Part shown: positions 36,082 through 46,729 of the stretch, one piece after another
Layout of the letters: every line of letters begins with the position of its first letter
Position numbering within the stretch: position 1 is the stretch's first letter
NCBI GenBank assembly: GCA_005801425.1
Contig: SYDY01000027.1
Coordinates: 10,324-74,323 of the forward strand
Length of the DNA: 64,000 nucleotides
Reading direction: 5' to 3'
Source of the DNA: Bdellovibrionales bacterium
Lineage (GTDB): Bacteria; Myxococcota; XYA12-FULL-58-9; SYDY01
Made by a program: the position numbers and the translations under genes
Notes under the pieces: generated by a model
What the model was told of the DNA's origin: nothing
The model's database searches: none
Seen by the model: the letters and a program-made list of their open reading frames with translations, nothing else

Positions 36082-37088
36082 GTATGTTCTCCTGCAATCG
36101 CATCAATAAATTGCTCAAGTGCCGTGGCGGGCGGTATGGCGCTGCCTTTGAGCGCGCTGTCGGTATCCATGGCCTGCTGTAACGCGATCATGAGTTGATG
36201 GGTGGTATGGTGTTTGGCTTGCGCGGCAAAGCTGTCGTTCAGAAAAGGCGGTACGCCTGCATCGCGGAGCGCCTGGGCGCGGGAAATCCCAGAATCCAAA
36301 GTTGATCGAAACAACAACAGCATGCGCAATTGCCTGGTGATCATGGCGAGAATTTGCAGGGGCGCATCACCGCGGCGCATGGCATAGCGCAGGGCCATGC
36401 GTGCTTTGTCTTTGTCTTTGTTGCCGATGGCATCGGTGAGTGCAAAGATCGATTGAATATCACCGAGATCGCATGTTTCGCGAATCGCTTCGACGTCCAC
36501 CGATTTTTTGGGGTCACCATGATAACAAAATGCGCGATCCAAGGCCATATCGATGCTTGCGGTTTCGGCCTGGATGTTCATGGCCAATAGGGCAATGGCA
36601 TCGTGATCTATGGTGATCCCGAGGCGATCAGCACGGCGTTTGATAAATGCGGGAAGCTGTGCACGACCCGGCGGTTCGAGAAGGAAGCATGCAGGGAGTG
36701 ATGCGAGTTGTTTTCCTAAGAGTGTACGTAAATCGGGTTTTTGTCCCGAGAGGCAGAGGGTCGTGGTTGAGGCCGGTGCTTGCACATATTTAAGCAGCAC
36801 ATCGTTGGCGGCTTTTGGAAGCTCATGCAGATCCATCACATGCACAAAACGTCGGGATGCCATCATCGGCAAGGTATGAACAGCGGCTGAAAAACGGTCG
36901 GCGTCAAATTCGCGTCCGTTAAATATATCGTGATTGAAATCCCAGGCTTGGTTTGTGCAAAGCGTTTGAACGAAATGTATTGCTTCCTCATTCAACGCGC
37001 GATCGGATCCAAAGACACCAAAGATCGCGGGTGGACCCTGTTTTGCGAGTATGTTCTGGTAAGCATCAAAATCGTGTCGTAAAGGCAT
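36078..37088 (-). CDS. holA: DNA polymerase III delta subunit
   Basis: 336 residues from MPLRHDFDAY; a 19-residue longer version starting at 37145 is possible and neither has a strong Shine-Dalgarno. Delta opens the sliding clamp within the clamp loader. The family layout is seen: FGVFGSDRALNEEAI near 20-35, RRFVHVMDLHELPK near 77-90, an AAA+-like middle, and a helical C-terminal part with DIQSIFALTDAIGNKDKDKA and ILAMITRQLRMLLLF. Sequence conservation of delta is low, so recognition rests on this order. It heads the minus-strand string with the lipoprotein and polA. Confidence 0.9.
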   Translation of the reverse strand: MPLRHDFDAYQNILAKQGPPAIFGVFGSDRALNEEAIHFVQTLCTNQAWDFNHDIFNGREFDADRFSAAVHTLPMMASRRFVHVMDLHELPKAANDVLLKYVQAPASTTTLCLSGQKPDLRTLLGKQLASLPACFLLEPPGRAQLPAFIKRRADRLGITIDHDAIALLAMNIQAETASIDMALDRAFCYHGDPKKSVDVEAIRETCDLGDIQSIFALTDAIGNKDKDKARMALRYAMRRGDAPLQILAMITRQLRMLLLFRSTLDSGISRAQALRDAGVPPFLNDSFAAQAKHHTTHQLMIALQQAMDTDSALKGSAIPPATALEQFIDAIAGEHT

Positions 37089-37213
37089 TGCGTTGGGATT
37101 AAACCGGCAACCCCCTGGCTTGCAAGGCACCTGGTCTTGCATCACCTTGCATCCGTACCCGGCCGGATGATAGATGTCACGGGGTTTAGTGGGGACTTCG
37201 TAAGCAAACGTAA

Positions 37214-38263
<1,050 letters not shown>

Positions 38264-38267
38264 GATC

Positions 38268-39224
38268 ATGACCCGATCAAAACCAAGGCAATCTGCGAAG
38301 GGGCGAGGTTCCTGGGGTTCGAGCTTAGGGCACCACGGCGGCCTGATGGTCGTATGCGTGCTCGTTGCCATCTCCACGATCATCTACTTTTCACAACGAC
38401 ATGACAGTGTTCGTGTCTCATCGTGGTTTGATGAAACCATTGTCACACTGACAGCACCGTTTTCCTGGATAGGTTCATTCACTGCCCAGGGCGTGGGAGG
38501 TGTGTGGTCATCGTATGTGATGCTTGTGAACACCGAGGCCGATAACAAACGCCTGCTCGCCGAAAACGATGTGCTCAAGCGTGAGCTTGTGCAGCGTGAA
38601 GAGATACAACTTGAAAATGCACGGCTCAATGCTTTGCTCGGTTTACAACATAAGCTCCCCAATACCCAAATGATCGTCGCCCATGTGATTGCGAGTTCTC
38701 CATCGACGCTCTATCGCTCCATTCGTATCGATCGCGGTACCAGCGATGGGATCCGTTTGGGGGCCGCGGTATTATCTCACGAGGGTGTGGTGGGCCGCAT
38801 TGGTGCGGTAACGCGTCATTTTAGCGATGTGATCCTTGTGGTCGATCCCAACAGTTCAATTGATGTTTTGGTGCAGCGTACGCGCGCTTGGGCACGGATC
38901 CGAGGCAGTGGAACACGCATGGATCCAGGCATTCGTGTGGAATATTTACGACGTACCGATGACGTCGCACCAGGCGATCAGTTTATCACCAGCGGGCGTG
39001 GATCTGTATTTCCCAAAGGGATCCCCGTTGGGCAGGTGCGTGAAGTGGAACATGGTGCATTTGGATTGTATCAATACGCCGATGTGACACCCGTCGCTGA
39101 TTTTTCACGTTTGGAAACGGTGATGGTGGTGACGTCAACATCGGATCTGGGTGTGGATGATGTTATGATTGAAACCGAAGCAATATGGCCTGACGCTTCA
39201 ACTGATCCTGGGTCAGCACAGTGA
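38268..39224 (+). CDS. mreC: Rod-shape-determining protein MreC
   Basis: 318 residues. One membrane helix at about 27-45, a coiled coil at 85-125 (NKRLLAENDVLKRELVQREE) and a periplasmic double beta-barrel with SSPSTLYRSIRIDRGTSDGI, VVGRIGAV and SGRGSVFPKGIPVGQV, the usual signature. It links cytosolic MreB to periplasmic PBP2. The stop overlaps the mreD GTG start by four bases. Confidence 0.97.
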   Translation: MTRSKPRQSAKGRGSWGSSLGHHGGLMVVCVLVAISTIIYFSQRHDSVRVSSWFDETIVTLTAPFSWIGSFTAQGVGGVWSSYVMLVNTEADNKRLLAENDVLKRELVQREEIQLENARLNALLGLQHKLPNTQMIVAHVIASSPSTLYRSIRIDRGTSDGIRLGAAVLSHEGVVGRIGAVTRHFSDVILVVDPNSSIDVLVQRTRAWARIRGSGTRMDPGIRVEYLRRTDDVAPGDQFITSGRGSVFPKGIPVGQVREVEHGAFGLYQYADVTPVADFSRLETVMVVTSTSDLGVDDVMIETEAIWPDASTDPGSAQ

Positions 39225-39739
39225 GCGGCATTGCTTGGGCATTGGGTGGCACGCTGTGGTTTTTGATGACCACAACCTGCGCTGCCTGGTGGCAGCGGGT
39301 GGCAGCATGGCCTATGCCCGTTGTGATTCTCGTTGTGTTTTTGTCGAGTCGTTGGTCGGCGCCCGCAGTCGTTATTCTTGCCATGTGGCTCGGCTATTTG
39401 ATGGGCCTCCAAGATGGCATGCCTGTTGGGCATGAAGTGTTGGCCGCCGTGCTGATGGCCTTGACGATGTTTGTGGTGACGGGGCGTATGATCCCCCAAG
39501 GCGCGTTTTCGTTTGCGGCTTTATGTCTCTTTGCGACCGTGGTCCACGAACTGATGTTGTGGATGTTGCGTTTACCGCAGAGCACCGTGTCGTTTGCCGA
39601 TTTGATGCCGATCCTTGGGTGGCGTGCTGGGGTAACAGGTTGCACGGGACTTGTTTTGTATCCTGTTTTTATTCGTATATCACCAAGCAGCGGTTTTGAT
39701 ATGTCGCTTCCGCGTGCACGGGTGATGGGGGTGCGTTAG
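39221..39739 (+). CDS. mreD: Rod-shape-determining membrane protein MreD
   Basis: 172 residues with about five hydrophobic helices (for example PMPVVILVVFLSS, FVVTGRMIPQGAFSF and VTGCTGLVLYPVF). Sequence is poorly conserved in this family; the call rests on size, topology and position between mreC and mrdA. GTG start overlapping mreC (GTGA), four bases to mrdA. Confidence 0.88.
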   Translation: MSGIAWALGGTLWFLMTTTCAAWWQRVAAWPMPVVILVVFLSSRWSAPAVVILAMWLGYLMGLQDGMPVGHEVLAAVLMALTMFVVTGRMIPQGAFSFAALCLFATVVHELMLWMLRLPQSTVSFADLMPILGWRAGVTGCTGLVLYPVFIRISPSSGFDMSLPRARVMGVR

Positions 39740-39743
39740 ATTC

Positions 39744-41735
39744 ATGTTTCGGCAGACACCAGCGCAGTGGACCGTGCGCGGTATGCGACAACGGCTTGGC
39801 ATTGCAGGTGCTTTTATTGGGATTTGTTTTTTAATCCTGATCGGGCGCTTGTATTTGTTACAAATCGTTCGTGGCGACGAATTGACCAACCAAGGGCAAC
39901 GCAACTTTGTACAGCGCGCGCGTATTCAACATGATCGTGGGATTGTGTATGATCGCAACGGCCATATTTTAGCCGACAATCGCCCATCGCTTGATGTGCA
40001 AGTGACCAGTGCATTTTTAGGCCGTGGTCGCGAAGGTGAAGCCACGTTGCAACGTCTTGCACAGCTTCTCGATCTTGAAGAGAATGTTTATAAAACTGCC
40101 GTAAAAACCCACCGTCAAAATAAAGGGCTTGAGCTGTTTCGCTCGTTTATTGTCGCGCGCGATTTAAGCCCCGACCAAATTGATGCCATCGAAACACAAC
40201 GCGCTTTGTTTCAATTGGATGGCGTTGAAGTGGTGGTGGGCCGTAGGCGTTTTTATCCTTATGGTAAAGTTGCGGCCCATGTTTTGGGCTTTGTAAATGA
40301 AATCGATCCGCAAGCACTGGCGCAAGAGCGTGCACGGGGCAATCCGCAGCGATACATGGCGGGTGATGCGACAGGACGTTTTGGGATTGAACGATCGTTT
40401 GAGTCGTATTTGCGCGGACAGGATGGTGTTGAAAAAGTTGTTGTAGACGCCAAAGGACGGCGCCAAGAAGAGTCTTTGGTTGCAGCGCTCTTAGGCGAAA
40501 AACGACGCATTGTGCCCGTACCTGGTGATAATTTATATCTTACGATCGACATTGAATTGCAAAAGGCCGCAGAAGCCGCTTTCTTTGGGCGTTCAGGCAG
40601 TGCCATCGCCATGGATCCCAACACGGGTGAAGTGCTCGCCATGCTGTCGTTTCCTGCCTTTGATCCCAATTTGGTGGGTGAAAAAGTAGATGTCGATGTC
40701 AAGCGTGCGCTTGATAATGATCCTCTCAAGCCATGGATCAACCGCACCATCGCAGGCCAATATGTGCCGGGCTCTACATTTAAAGTTGTTGGCGCTCTGG
40801 CGGGATTGAACTCTCATGTTGTGAGTGCGCACGACAATATCGATTGTCGTGGTACATTTCACATGGGTCGTCACGTGTGGCGTTGCCACAAAGATGAAGG
40901 CCATGGTCATGTCGATCTTACGCGCTCACTTCAGGTGTCGTGCGACGTGTTTTATTACACGGTTGCGTCGCGGATGGGGATTGAGCCCCTGGCGGCCATG
41001 GGACGCATGTTGGGGCTTGGGCATCGTACGGGCATTGAGCTTGTGGGCGAAAAATCGGGTGTAGTCCCTGATGAAGCGTACCATGATAAGTACGACCGTT
41101 TAAGCGGTGGTTATCAACGCGGCATGGTGATCAATGATGTGATCGGTCAAGGCGCTGTGCTGGTGACGCCGATCCAACTGGCGCGCGCCTATGCCGCCAT
41201 TGCCAATGGTGGACGTGTTCTTAAACCGCAAATTGTACACCATGTTGAAACGGCTGATTTTCGTTTGACACGGCGTGGGTTGTGGGAATCGGGCGGCGCC
41301 ATCGGCGAAGATGTCATCGGTACACCGGCTTCCACCGTACGGGTTTTCGAGCCTGAGCTTGTCAATCAGATGAGTGTTCCTGCCAGCGAATTGCGTGCAG
41401 TGCTTGATGGCTTGGAAGCCGTGATGCAACCAGGCGGTACAGGCTACAGCAATCGATCAAAACTTGTGACGATGGGTGGTAAAACAGGAACGGCACAGGT
41501 GGTGCAGCTTGGAAAAAAACGACTCGATGTTGAAGACATGGATTATTTCACCCGCGATCATGCGTGGTTTGTGGGATATGCGCCGACTGAACATCCAGAA
41601 ATTGTGGTGACCGTGCTCAATGAACACTCAGGCCATGGCGGTAGTCAATCGGCGCCCATTGCAACGGCAATTATTGATGCATTTTTTACGTTGAAGGCCG
41701 CACGCCTTGCGGCTGCCGCAGGAGATGAACCGTGA
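39744..41735 (+). CDS. mrdA: Peptidoglycan transpeptidase PBP2
   Basis: 663 residues. Inner-membrane class B PBP that crosslinks elongation murein with RodA. One N-terminal helix (about 18-38), a pedestal domain with RARIQHDRGIVYDRNG and the transpeptidase with PGSTFK (SxxK), SCDVFYY (SxN-equivalent) and KTGTAQ. The CRGTFHMGRHVWRCHKD and GHGHVDL segments supply Cys and His comparable to the Zn site of E. coli PBP2. The stop overlaps the rodA GTG start by four bases. Confidence 0.97.
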   Translation: MFRQTPAQWTVRGMRQRLGIAGAFIGICFLILIGRLYLLQIVRGDELTNQGQRNFVQRARIQHDRGIVYDRNGHILADNRPSLDVQVTSAFLGRGREGEATLQRLAQLLDLEENVYKTAVKTHRQNKGLELFRSFIVARDLSPDQIDAIETQRALFQLDGVEVVVGRRRFYPYGKVAAHVLGFVNEIDPQALAQERARGNPQRYMAGDATGRFGIERSFESYLRGQDGVEKVVVDAKGRRQEESLVAALLGEKRRIVPVPGDNLYLTIDIELQKAAEAAFFGRSGSAIAMDPNTGEVLAMLSFPAFDPNLVGEKVDVDVKRALDNDPLKPWINRTIAGQYVPGSTFKVVGALAGLNSHVVSAHDNIDCRGTFHMGRHVWRCHKDEGHGHVDLTRSLQVSCDVFYYTVASRMGIEPLAAMGRMLGLGHRTGIELVGEKSGVVPDEAYHDKYDRLSGGYQRGMVINDVIGQGAVLVTPIQLARAYAAIANGGRVLKPQIVHHVETADFRLTRRGLWESGGAIGEDVIGTPASTVRVFEPELVNQMSVPASELRAVLDGLEAVMQPGGTGYSNRSKLVTMGGKTGTAQVVQLGKKRLDVEDMDYFTRDHAWFVGYAPTEHPEIVVTVLNEHSGHGGSQSAPIATAIIDAFFTLKAARLAAAAGDEP

Positions 41736-43366
41736 AACGTTCGTGGTTTGGGCTCGCGGAAATTCATTGGGGTCTTATTGCCGTCACGTGCTGTATCATC
41801 GCTTTGGGTGTGTACAACTTGCATTCGGCTGCGGCTGCACATGCGCCTGATTTGTATATGACCCAATTGAGTTGGGCGGGTGCCGGTGCGCTTGGTGTGA
41901 TTGTGTTGATGATGGTGGATTACCGTTTTTCAGGGACGGTGGCCTACATCTTTTATGCCATTGCTTGTGTGTTGCTGGCCATGGTGTTGGTTCATGGTCG
42001 CATTGTGAGTGGATCACAACGTTGGCTTGCCATTGGGCCGATCTTGTTTCAGCCCAGTGAAATTGCAAAACTTGCAACTCTATGTTGTGTGGCACGCTAT
42101 TTTTCCCATCGCATACAACCCGAAGGTTACACGTTGGGATGGATTGTGCGTCCATTAAACATCTCTCGCCCGCTCGCTGGGATTGCGGCGTTGGCGATGG
42201 CCTGGAATAATCCATGGCTTGCCGATCCTGTTCAGAAACTCGCGCTTCGCGTGCAAGAAGGTATTGATCCAGCAGCCGTTACAGTGCCCACGGAAGAGCT
42301 GTGGTGGTTTCGTGGTGTGTGGGTTTTTTTAATCGCGCTTTGTTCAACGCTCGCGGTGCTCGCCATTCTTCGCATTAAAAAAAATCGTGAGTTGCTAGAC
42401 CCATGGCCGCCTGGCCGTGCGCGTTTGTGGTTGATTTTAACAGGTGTCCTGACCGCCGCGTTGGTTGGGTGTTTGGCCTATCAATGGCAAACACCGTTTA
42501 TTCGCGATCCTGTTGGTACGCTCTTGCAGTGGCTCATTCAGATTGTCGTTGTGTCTGAAGAGCCTTCTCCCTACGCATGGCTTGGGCTTGCACTGCGATT
42601 GGGATTTTCGCTTGTCTTGATTCTTTACTTGTTTTTGGCTGTGCACACGTCGATACGTTTTAAAGGTTCACGTATCGATTTGTTGGTCGCTCCCCTGGAT
42701 ATTTTGGCGCTGCCCACGGCCCTGGTGCTCGTTCAGCCTGATTTGGGCACAGCAGGGATCATCGGTCTGATTGGGTTTAGCATTGTTTTGATTGCAGGGA
42801 TCAGGGCACGTTCTTTAATTTCTCTTGGAATTGCTTCTGCATTTCTTGCGTATATCGGCTGGTTTGGTGTGCTTAAAGAATATCAAAAGCAGCGTATTCT
42901 TACGTTTATTGCCCCCGAAGAAGACACCATGGGTTCAGGTTGGAATGCCATTCAATCGATGATTGCTGTTGGATCGGGACGATGGCTTGGCAAAGGCCAC
43001 ATGGAAGGCACGCAAACCCAGCTTTCATTTTTGCCGGAGCAACATACCGATTTTGCGTTCAGTGTATGGTCTGAAGAACAGGGTTTTGTGGGCTGTGTGC
43101 TTGTCCTTTGTTTGTATCTTGTTTTTTTGGGGATGGCCTTATCGATTGCGAGCAGTGCCCGTGATCATTACGGTACGTTGCTTGCCACAGGTGTTGCAGC
43201 CATGATCGCGTGGCAAGTCTTGATCAACGTCGGGATGGTGATCGGTGCGTTCCCTGTGGTTGGGATCACGCTGCCTATGTTTTCTTACGGCGGTTCAAGC
43301 ATGCTTACTATTTTGGCAGGTATCGGCTTGCTTCTTAGTATCCACGGGCGGCGAAAAGCGGCGTAA
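41732..43366 (+). CDS. rodA: Peptidoglycan glycosyltransferase RodA with large internal insert
   Basis: 544 residues, about 170 more than E. coli RodA. SEDS-family polymerase of the elongasome. Family blocks RWLAIGPILFQPSEIAKLA near 97-115, LVQPDLGTAGI near 330, LSFLPEQHTDFAFSVWSEEQGF and ITLPMFSYGGSSML are intact, including the catalytic-type Asp in PEQHTDFAF. Between ARYFSHR (about 124) and the QPDLGTA block (normally 30-40 residues away) lie about 200 residues with extra hydrophobic helices (WWFRGVWVFLIALCSTLAVL and others) and a polar segment. Last gene of the operon, followed by a palindromic element. Confidence 0.95.
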   Translation: MKRSWFGLAEIHWGLIAVTCCIIALGVYNLHSAAAAHAPDLYMTQLSWAGAGALGVIVLMMVDYRFSGTVAYIFYAIACVLLAMVLVHGRIVSGSQRWLAIGPILFQPSEIAKLATLCCVARYFSHRIQPEGYTLGWIVRPLNISRPLAGIAALAMAWNNPWLADPVQKLALRVQEGIDPAAVTVPTEELWWFRGVWVFLIALCSTLAVLAILRIKKNRELLDPWPPGRARLWLILTGVLTAALVGCLAYQWQTPFIRDPVGTLLQWLIQIVVVSEEPSPYAWLGLALRLGFSLVLILYLFLAVHTSIRFKGSRIDLLVAPLDILALPTALVLVQPDLGTAGIIGLIGFSIVLIAGIRARSLISLGIASAFLAYIGWFGVLKEYQKQRILTFIAPEEDTMGSGWNAIQSMIAVGSGRWLGKGHMEGTQTQLSFLPEQHTDFAFSVWSEEQGFVGCVLVLCLYLVFLGMALSIASSARDHYGTLLATGVAAMIAWQVLINVGMVIGAFPVVGITLPMFSYGGSSMLTILAGIGLLLSIHGRRKAA

Positions 43367-43388
43367 AACACGTGGGTAGGATTGTTTT

Positions 43389-43479
43389 GTAGGGGCGGTT
43401 CGCGAACCGCCCTGTTGTTCTCAATACATTGTTCGCGCCAATACGTTTGCCTAACGGGCCGTTCACGAACGGCCCCTAC
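43389..43479. repeat. 91-bp composite palindromic element after rodA
   Basis: Contains GGGCGGTTCGCGAACCGCCC and a second palindrome GGGCCGTTCACGAACGGCCC at opposite ends with GTAGGGG and CCCCTAC caps. It lies between rodA and a nucleotidyltransferase fragment whose 5' part is missing. Confidence 0.85.
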
Positions 43480-43489
43480 AGGATTTTGA

Positions 43490-43726
43490 TATGATGCGTT
43501 TTTTTCGCGCGTGAAAGGAACATCACGTCCCAACTCTGATTTGGATATGGTGGTCTTTTCTGGGCCTCAGCAGAAGACTCAAGTGTCCAACCTGAAAGAG
43601 GCATTCGAAGAAAGCAATCTGCCTTTTAGAGTGGACGTATTTGTGTGGGATGAAATCCCACACAGCTTTCAAGAGAATATTGCTCTGGAACACAAAGTAT
43701 TGCAGCAGGATATTTCCAAAAAATAG
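43490..43726 (+). pseudogene. 5'-truncated MNT-type nucleotidyltransferase remnant
   Basis: The frame opens after a stop at 43487-43489, ten bases past the palindromic element, and reads FFSRVKGTSRPNSDLDMVVF, matching the GSRxxGxxxxxSDxDL active-site motif of minimal nucleotidyltransferases with the Gly replaced by Phe. The C-terminal FRVDVFVWDEIPHSF and ENIALEHKVLQ are typical of the family. No ATG is available; a GTG at 43511 would start after the Ser. The first 20-25 residues are missing, so it is probably inactive. MNT proteins often pair with HEPN partners, none of which is seen here. Confidence 0.75.
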
Positions 43727-43753
43727 AGTTCATTCTCTAGTACAATCTATCCT

Positions 43754-46195
43754 ATGGGCGCATTCTTTCGTTTCGCTTTTTTATTGCTCGTTGGGTGTAG
43801 TGCTTGCACGAAAGCAGCAGCTCCGCGTGCTCCTTCTGAGTGTGACATTAGCGAAGTGCTTGTCGGTGATTTATGTCGTAAAGCTTGCAGCACAAACGGC
43901 GATTGCGACGGCACTGTATGCAAAGACTATCAGGGTTTAAATGCATGTAGCGACGATGTTGCGTGCTTAGATACACAAGCATTCGATGGCGCAAAGTGTC
44001 GCGATCTCTGCAATGACGACAGCACATGCGATGGCAACATGTGCAAAGTGGTGGATCAATCTTCCGTGAAAGTATGCAGCGATGACATGGCCGAAATTGG
44101 TGGTGTTGGCTGTGGTTATGTTGACAATGATGCTGATGGATATGGTGACAGTTGCGATGCATGTCCAGGTGAAATTAGAATTTGGGGTATCGGAAATACG
44201 CGAACAGGATGTGCGGATTCTGATTTAGATTGCATATGCAATGATGAAGACAGTTGTGTGGATGGGGTCACTGATGGTGACCAGGATGGCACACCCGATG
44301 CCTGCGATATTTGCCCCAGCGACAATACCGCATATGCAGGGCATTACAATTCGGCATGTCTGATTGACAGTATGCAGTATTGCCTGCGTACTGGATTGGT
44401 TGATGTACCTCAGGAATTAAGTCAGCCGACCACATGTCTTCCTTCCCCAGAAGATTCCATGAAGTCACAAACCATTGCGGGTTCGCAATATCATGCCGAC
44501 AGTGATTGTGATGGGGTGGATGGTGTTAAGTCACAATCCCTTTTTGTGCGGTGTGATGCTGACGCAATAGTTGCTGATGGAACTTTAGATAAGCCATTCC
44601 AAACCATATCAAAGGCCCTTGCGTGCATTGTGAATTCTTCTTTAAGCGGATGCAGTAATGTTGCTAATGTTATTGGGGTTATCAGCACATTCAATGCGAC
44701 GCACGATCCAGATATTAAAATCAATGTGATGGTGAGTGCAGAAAATGTGAATGGGGATCCTTGCACGTATGCAGAATCTCTCGATGTGAGCAATGCGGTT
44801 GTCAATGTTTTTGGTGCCTATCGTCAGGATTTCCATGTGCGTTTGCCAGGAAGTCCAAGTGTTGTAGCGCCCACAACAACAGGCCCAGCACTTTTTGGAA
44901 ATGGCCAATATACCGATGTTCTTTTTGATGGATTCAAGTTTGTTGCTCAAGTGGGCAATGTTTCCGCTCCAACATCTGTGGGTATTGTTATAGGCAACGC
45001 GAGAGCCTTCAAACTAAAAAGTAGCGAGGTTCAGTCGGGGAAAGGATATGATAATGCCACACTTTCCGCACCAGTTGCGCCGTCACCATCAACCGTAAAA
45101 GGATGTAATGGCGGAATAGCCACGTGCCAGGGGCAACAAAACGATAACGATGCAACATACACCAGCGCAGGTGGGCAGAATCTGAACACCGGTAGTTGTC
45201 GCCATGATTCAGGTATTAATGGAGGTGAGGGCAAGGCCACCCGCCCAAGCGGTGGCTGTAGCGGCGGTTCATCCAAGCAGAATTTCGCTGCAGGTAATAC
45301 TTCACAAGTATCATTGGAGATTGCGGGTCAACCGGGCACTGGTGGAACCGCTGCTAACCAAGGTTGTACCAGCGACAGTGGTAATTGTTGTGGTTGTGCG
45401 AGGCTATATTCTGGAGGTGGTGGTGGTAGCGGGAGTACTCCTGCAGGTTCCAGCATCAACCTAAGTACATATTGGAATTTCCTGTCACAGATATCATTGG
45501 CAACACCCAGTGCTCTCAAGGCAGTCAATGGCGCCAATGGCCTCAATGGTCTCCATGGTGGGTCAGGCGGTGGTGGCGCAGGGGGTGGTCTGTGGCAATG
45601 TGAAAACGACGATAATTATGTCGCCGTGGGTGGATCTGCAGGAGGCGCGGGTGGAACTGGCGGTACAGGCGGTATCGGTGGTATCGGAGGTGGCCATAGC
45701 ATTGCGTTATGGATCCATCAGAGCAGCAGTAGCAATGCTGTCGAATTGAGCTGTAATCGCTTAAACGTGCAATCAGGTGGCATTGGGCAAAGTGGTGGTT
45801 CTGGTGGCTTGGGCGCTGCGGGTGGTTCGGGTGGTGAGACTAAATACTGTGATATTGATGAGACGGATATTACCTCTGGTGCTGGGGGAAATGGTGGCCA
45901 AGGGGGGCGAGGTGCACCAGGTCAAGGAGGCAGCGGTGGTGCATCGGTGCCGATTTTATTCACCACGGATGGCGTAAACAGTGCAGGACCCTACTGTATC
46001 GAACCAAATATCTATTGCATGATTTCAACACAAACCCCAGCGATGGGTGGTGCTGGTGGTGCGGGCTACACGACATCAACATCAACGACGTTGTTGGATC
46101 CAACCAAAAATGGATTGAAGGGCTTAGATGGAGTGATAAACAAAGAATGCGCATGCAATGTGAGTTCTTCGCCGGTGAGCTGCAGCTGCAATTGA
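43754..46195 (+). CDS. Large Cys/Asp-rich and Gly-rich surface lipoprotein
   Basis: 813 residues. Lipoprotein signal FLLLVGC (Cys about residue 15). Next come Cys-rich units (STNGDCDGTVCKDY, NDDSTCDGNMCKVV), an Asp-rich thrombospondin-3-like stretch with DNDADGYGDSCDACPG and DGDQDGTPDACDICP (Ca-binding in known homologues), then KPFQTISKALACI, resembling the opening of beta-helix DUF1565-type domains. From about residue 430 to 780 there are several Gly-rich blocks (GGSGGGGAGGG, GGAGGTGGTGGIGGIGGG). Such mosaics are common in large exported proteins of deltaproteobacterial lineages. Function unknown, probably cell-surface. No Shine-Dalgarno is evident. A 3' fragment of a paralogue follows. Confidence 0.85.
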   Translation: MGAFFRFAFLLLVGCSACTKAAAPRAPSECDISEVLVGDLCRKACSTNGDCDGTVCKDYQGLNACSDDVACLDTQAFDGAKCRDLCNDDSTCDGNMCKVVDQSSVKVCSDDMAEIGGVGCGYVDNDADGYGDSCDACPGEIRIWGIGNTRTGCADSDLDCICNDEDSCVDGVTDGDQDGTPDACDICPSDNTAYAGHYNSACLIDSMQYCLRTGLVDVPQELSQPTTCLPSPEDSMKSQTIAGSQYHADSDCDGVDGVKSQSLFVRCDADAIVADGTLDKPFQTISKALACIVNSSLSGCSNVANVIGVISTFNATHDPDIKINVMVSAENVNGDPCTYAESLDVSNAVVNVFGAYRQDFHVRLPGSPSVVAPTTTGPALFGNGQYTDVLFDGFKFVAQVGNVSAPTSVGIVIGNARAFKLKSSEVQSGKGYDNATLSAPVAPSPSTVKGCNGGIATCQGQQNDNDATYTSAGGQNLNTGSCRHDSGINGGEGKATRPSGGCSGGSSKQNFAAGNTSQVSLEIAGQPGTGGTAANQGCTSDSGNCCGCARLYSGGGGGSGSTPAGSSINLSTYWNFLSQISLATPSALKAVNGANGLNGLHGGSGGGGAGGGLWQCENDDNYVAVGGSAGGAGGTGGTGGIGGIGGGHSIALWIHQSSSSNAVELSCNRLNVQSGGIGQSGGSGGLGAAGGSGGETKYCDIDETDITSGAGGNGGQGGRGAPGQGGSGGASVPILFTTDGVNSAGPYCIEPNIYCMISTQTPAMGGAGGAGYTTSTSTTLLDPTKNGLKGLDGVINKECACNVSSSPVSCSCN

Positions 46196-46282
46196 CCCAA
46201 GCATTGCCATAGGAAATACACACGATCCTAAAGCGTTTTTTTTCGCGATGTGTGGGACCATGTCGTGCCGATGCCGTGATGT

Positions 46283-46729
46283 GGACAAAAAGGTGGCTCT
46301 GGAGGTGGGGGTGGTGAGGGTAAATATTCGGCTGTTGCGAATACCTGGGATTGGTACCCAGAGACCTCATATTGCCCGGCTGACGGCGTTTACATTCTTG
46401 GTGGCTTTGGGGGTAATGGTTTCAGCGGCTTTGATGGTACGCCCGGACAAGGTGGCAGTGGCGGTGCATCGTTGCCGCTCTTGATTGTTACGCCCACCCC
46501 GTTTTCTTCACATTATTGTAGTTCTCTTAACAACTGCACGAACGTTGCACAAACCGGATTGCCTGGTGCGGGCGGTGATGCCCTTTCGGGAGAGCATGGA
46601 CCCAGGGGACCCAATGGCAATCCCGGCTTAACGGGGGTTCTGGCAAAAGAATGCATTTGCAATGACCCCGGATCGGGCAATGTGTGCTGCAACTGCGATG
46701 TTGATTCGAGAAATTCTTGTGCTCAGTAA
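46283..46729 (+). pseudogene. 3' remnant of a paralogue of the Gly-rich lipoprotein
   Basis: An open frame after a stop at 46277 reads GQKGGSGGGGGEGKYS, GQGGSGGASLPLLIV, GLPGAGGDALSGEHG and KECICNDPGSGNVCCNCD, matching the last 150 residues of the preceding gene (GQGGSGGASVPILF, NKECACN...SCSCN). No signal peptide or upstream body is present, so it is the tail of a second copy, left by deletion or recombination. An internal ATG at 46472 could start an 85-residue product but nothing supports its expression. Confidence 0.72.

Noticed and set aside
43511-43726. Functional MntA antitoxin started at GTG 43511
   Set aside because: The product would begin inside the active-site motif and lack its Gly-Ser, and no HEPN partner is adjacent.
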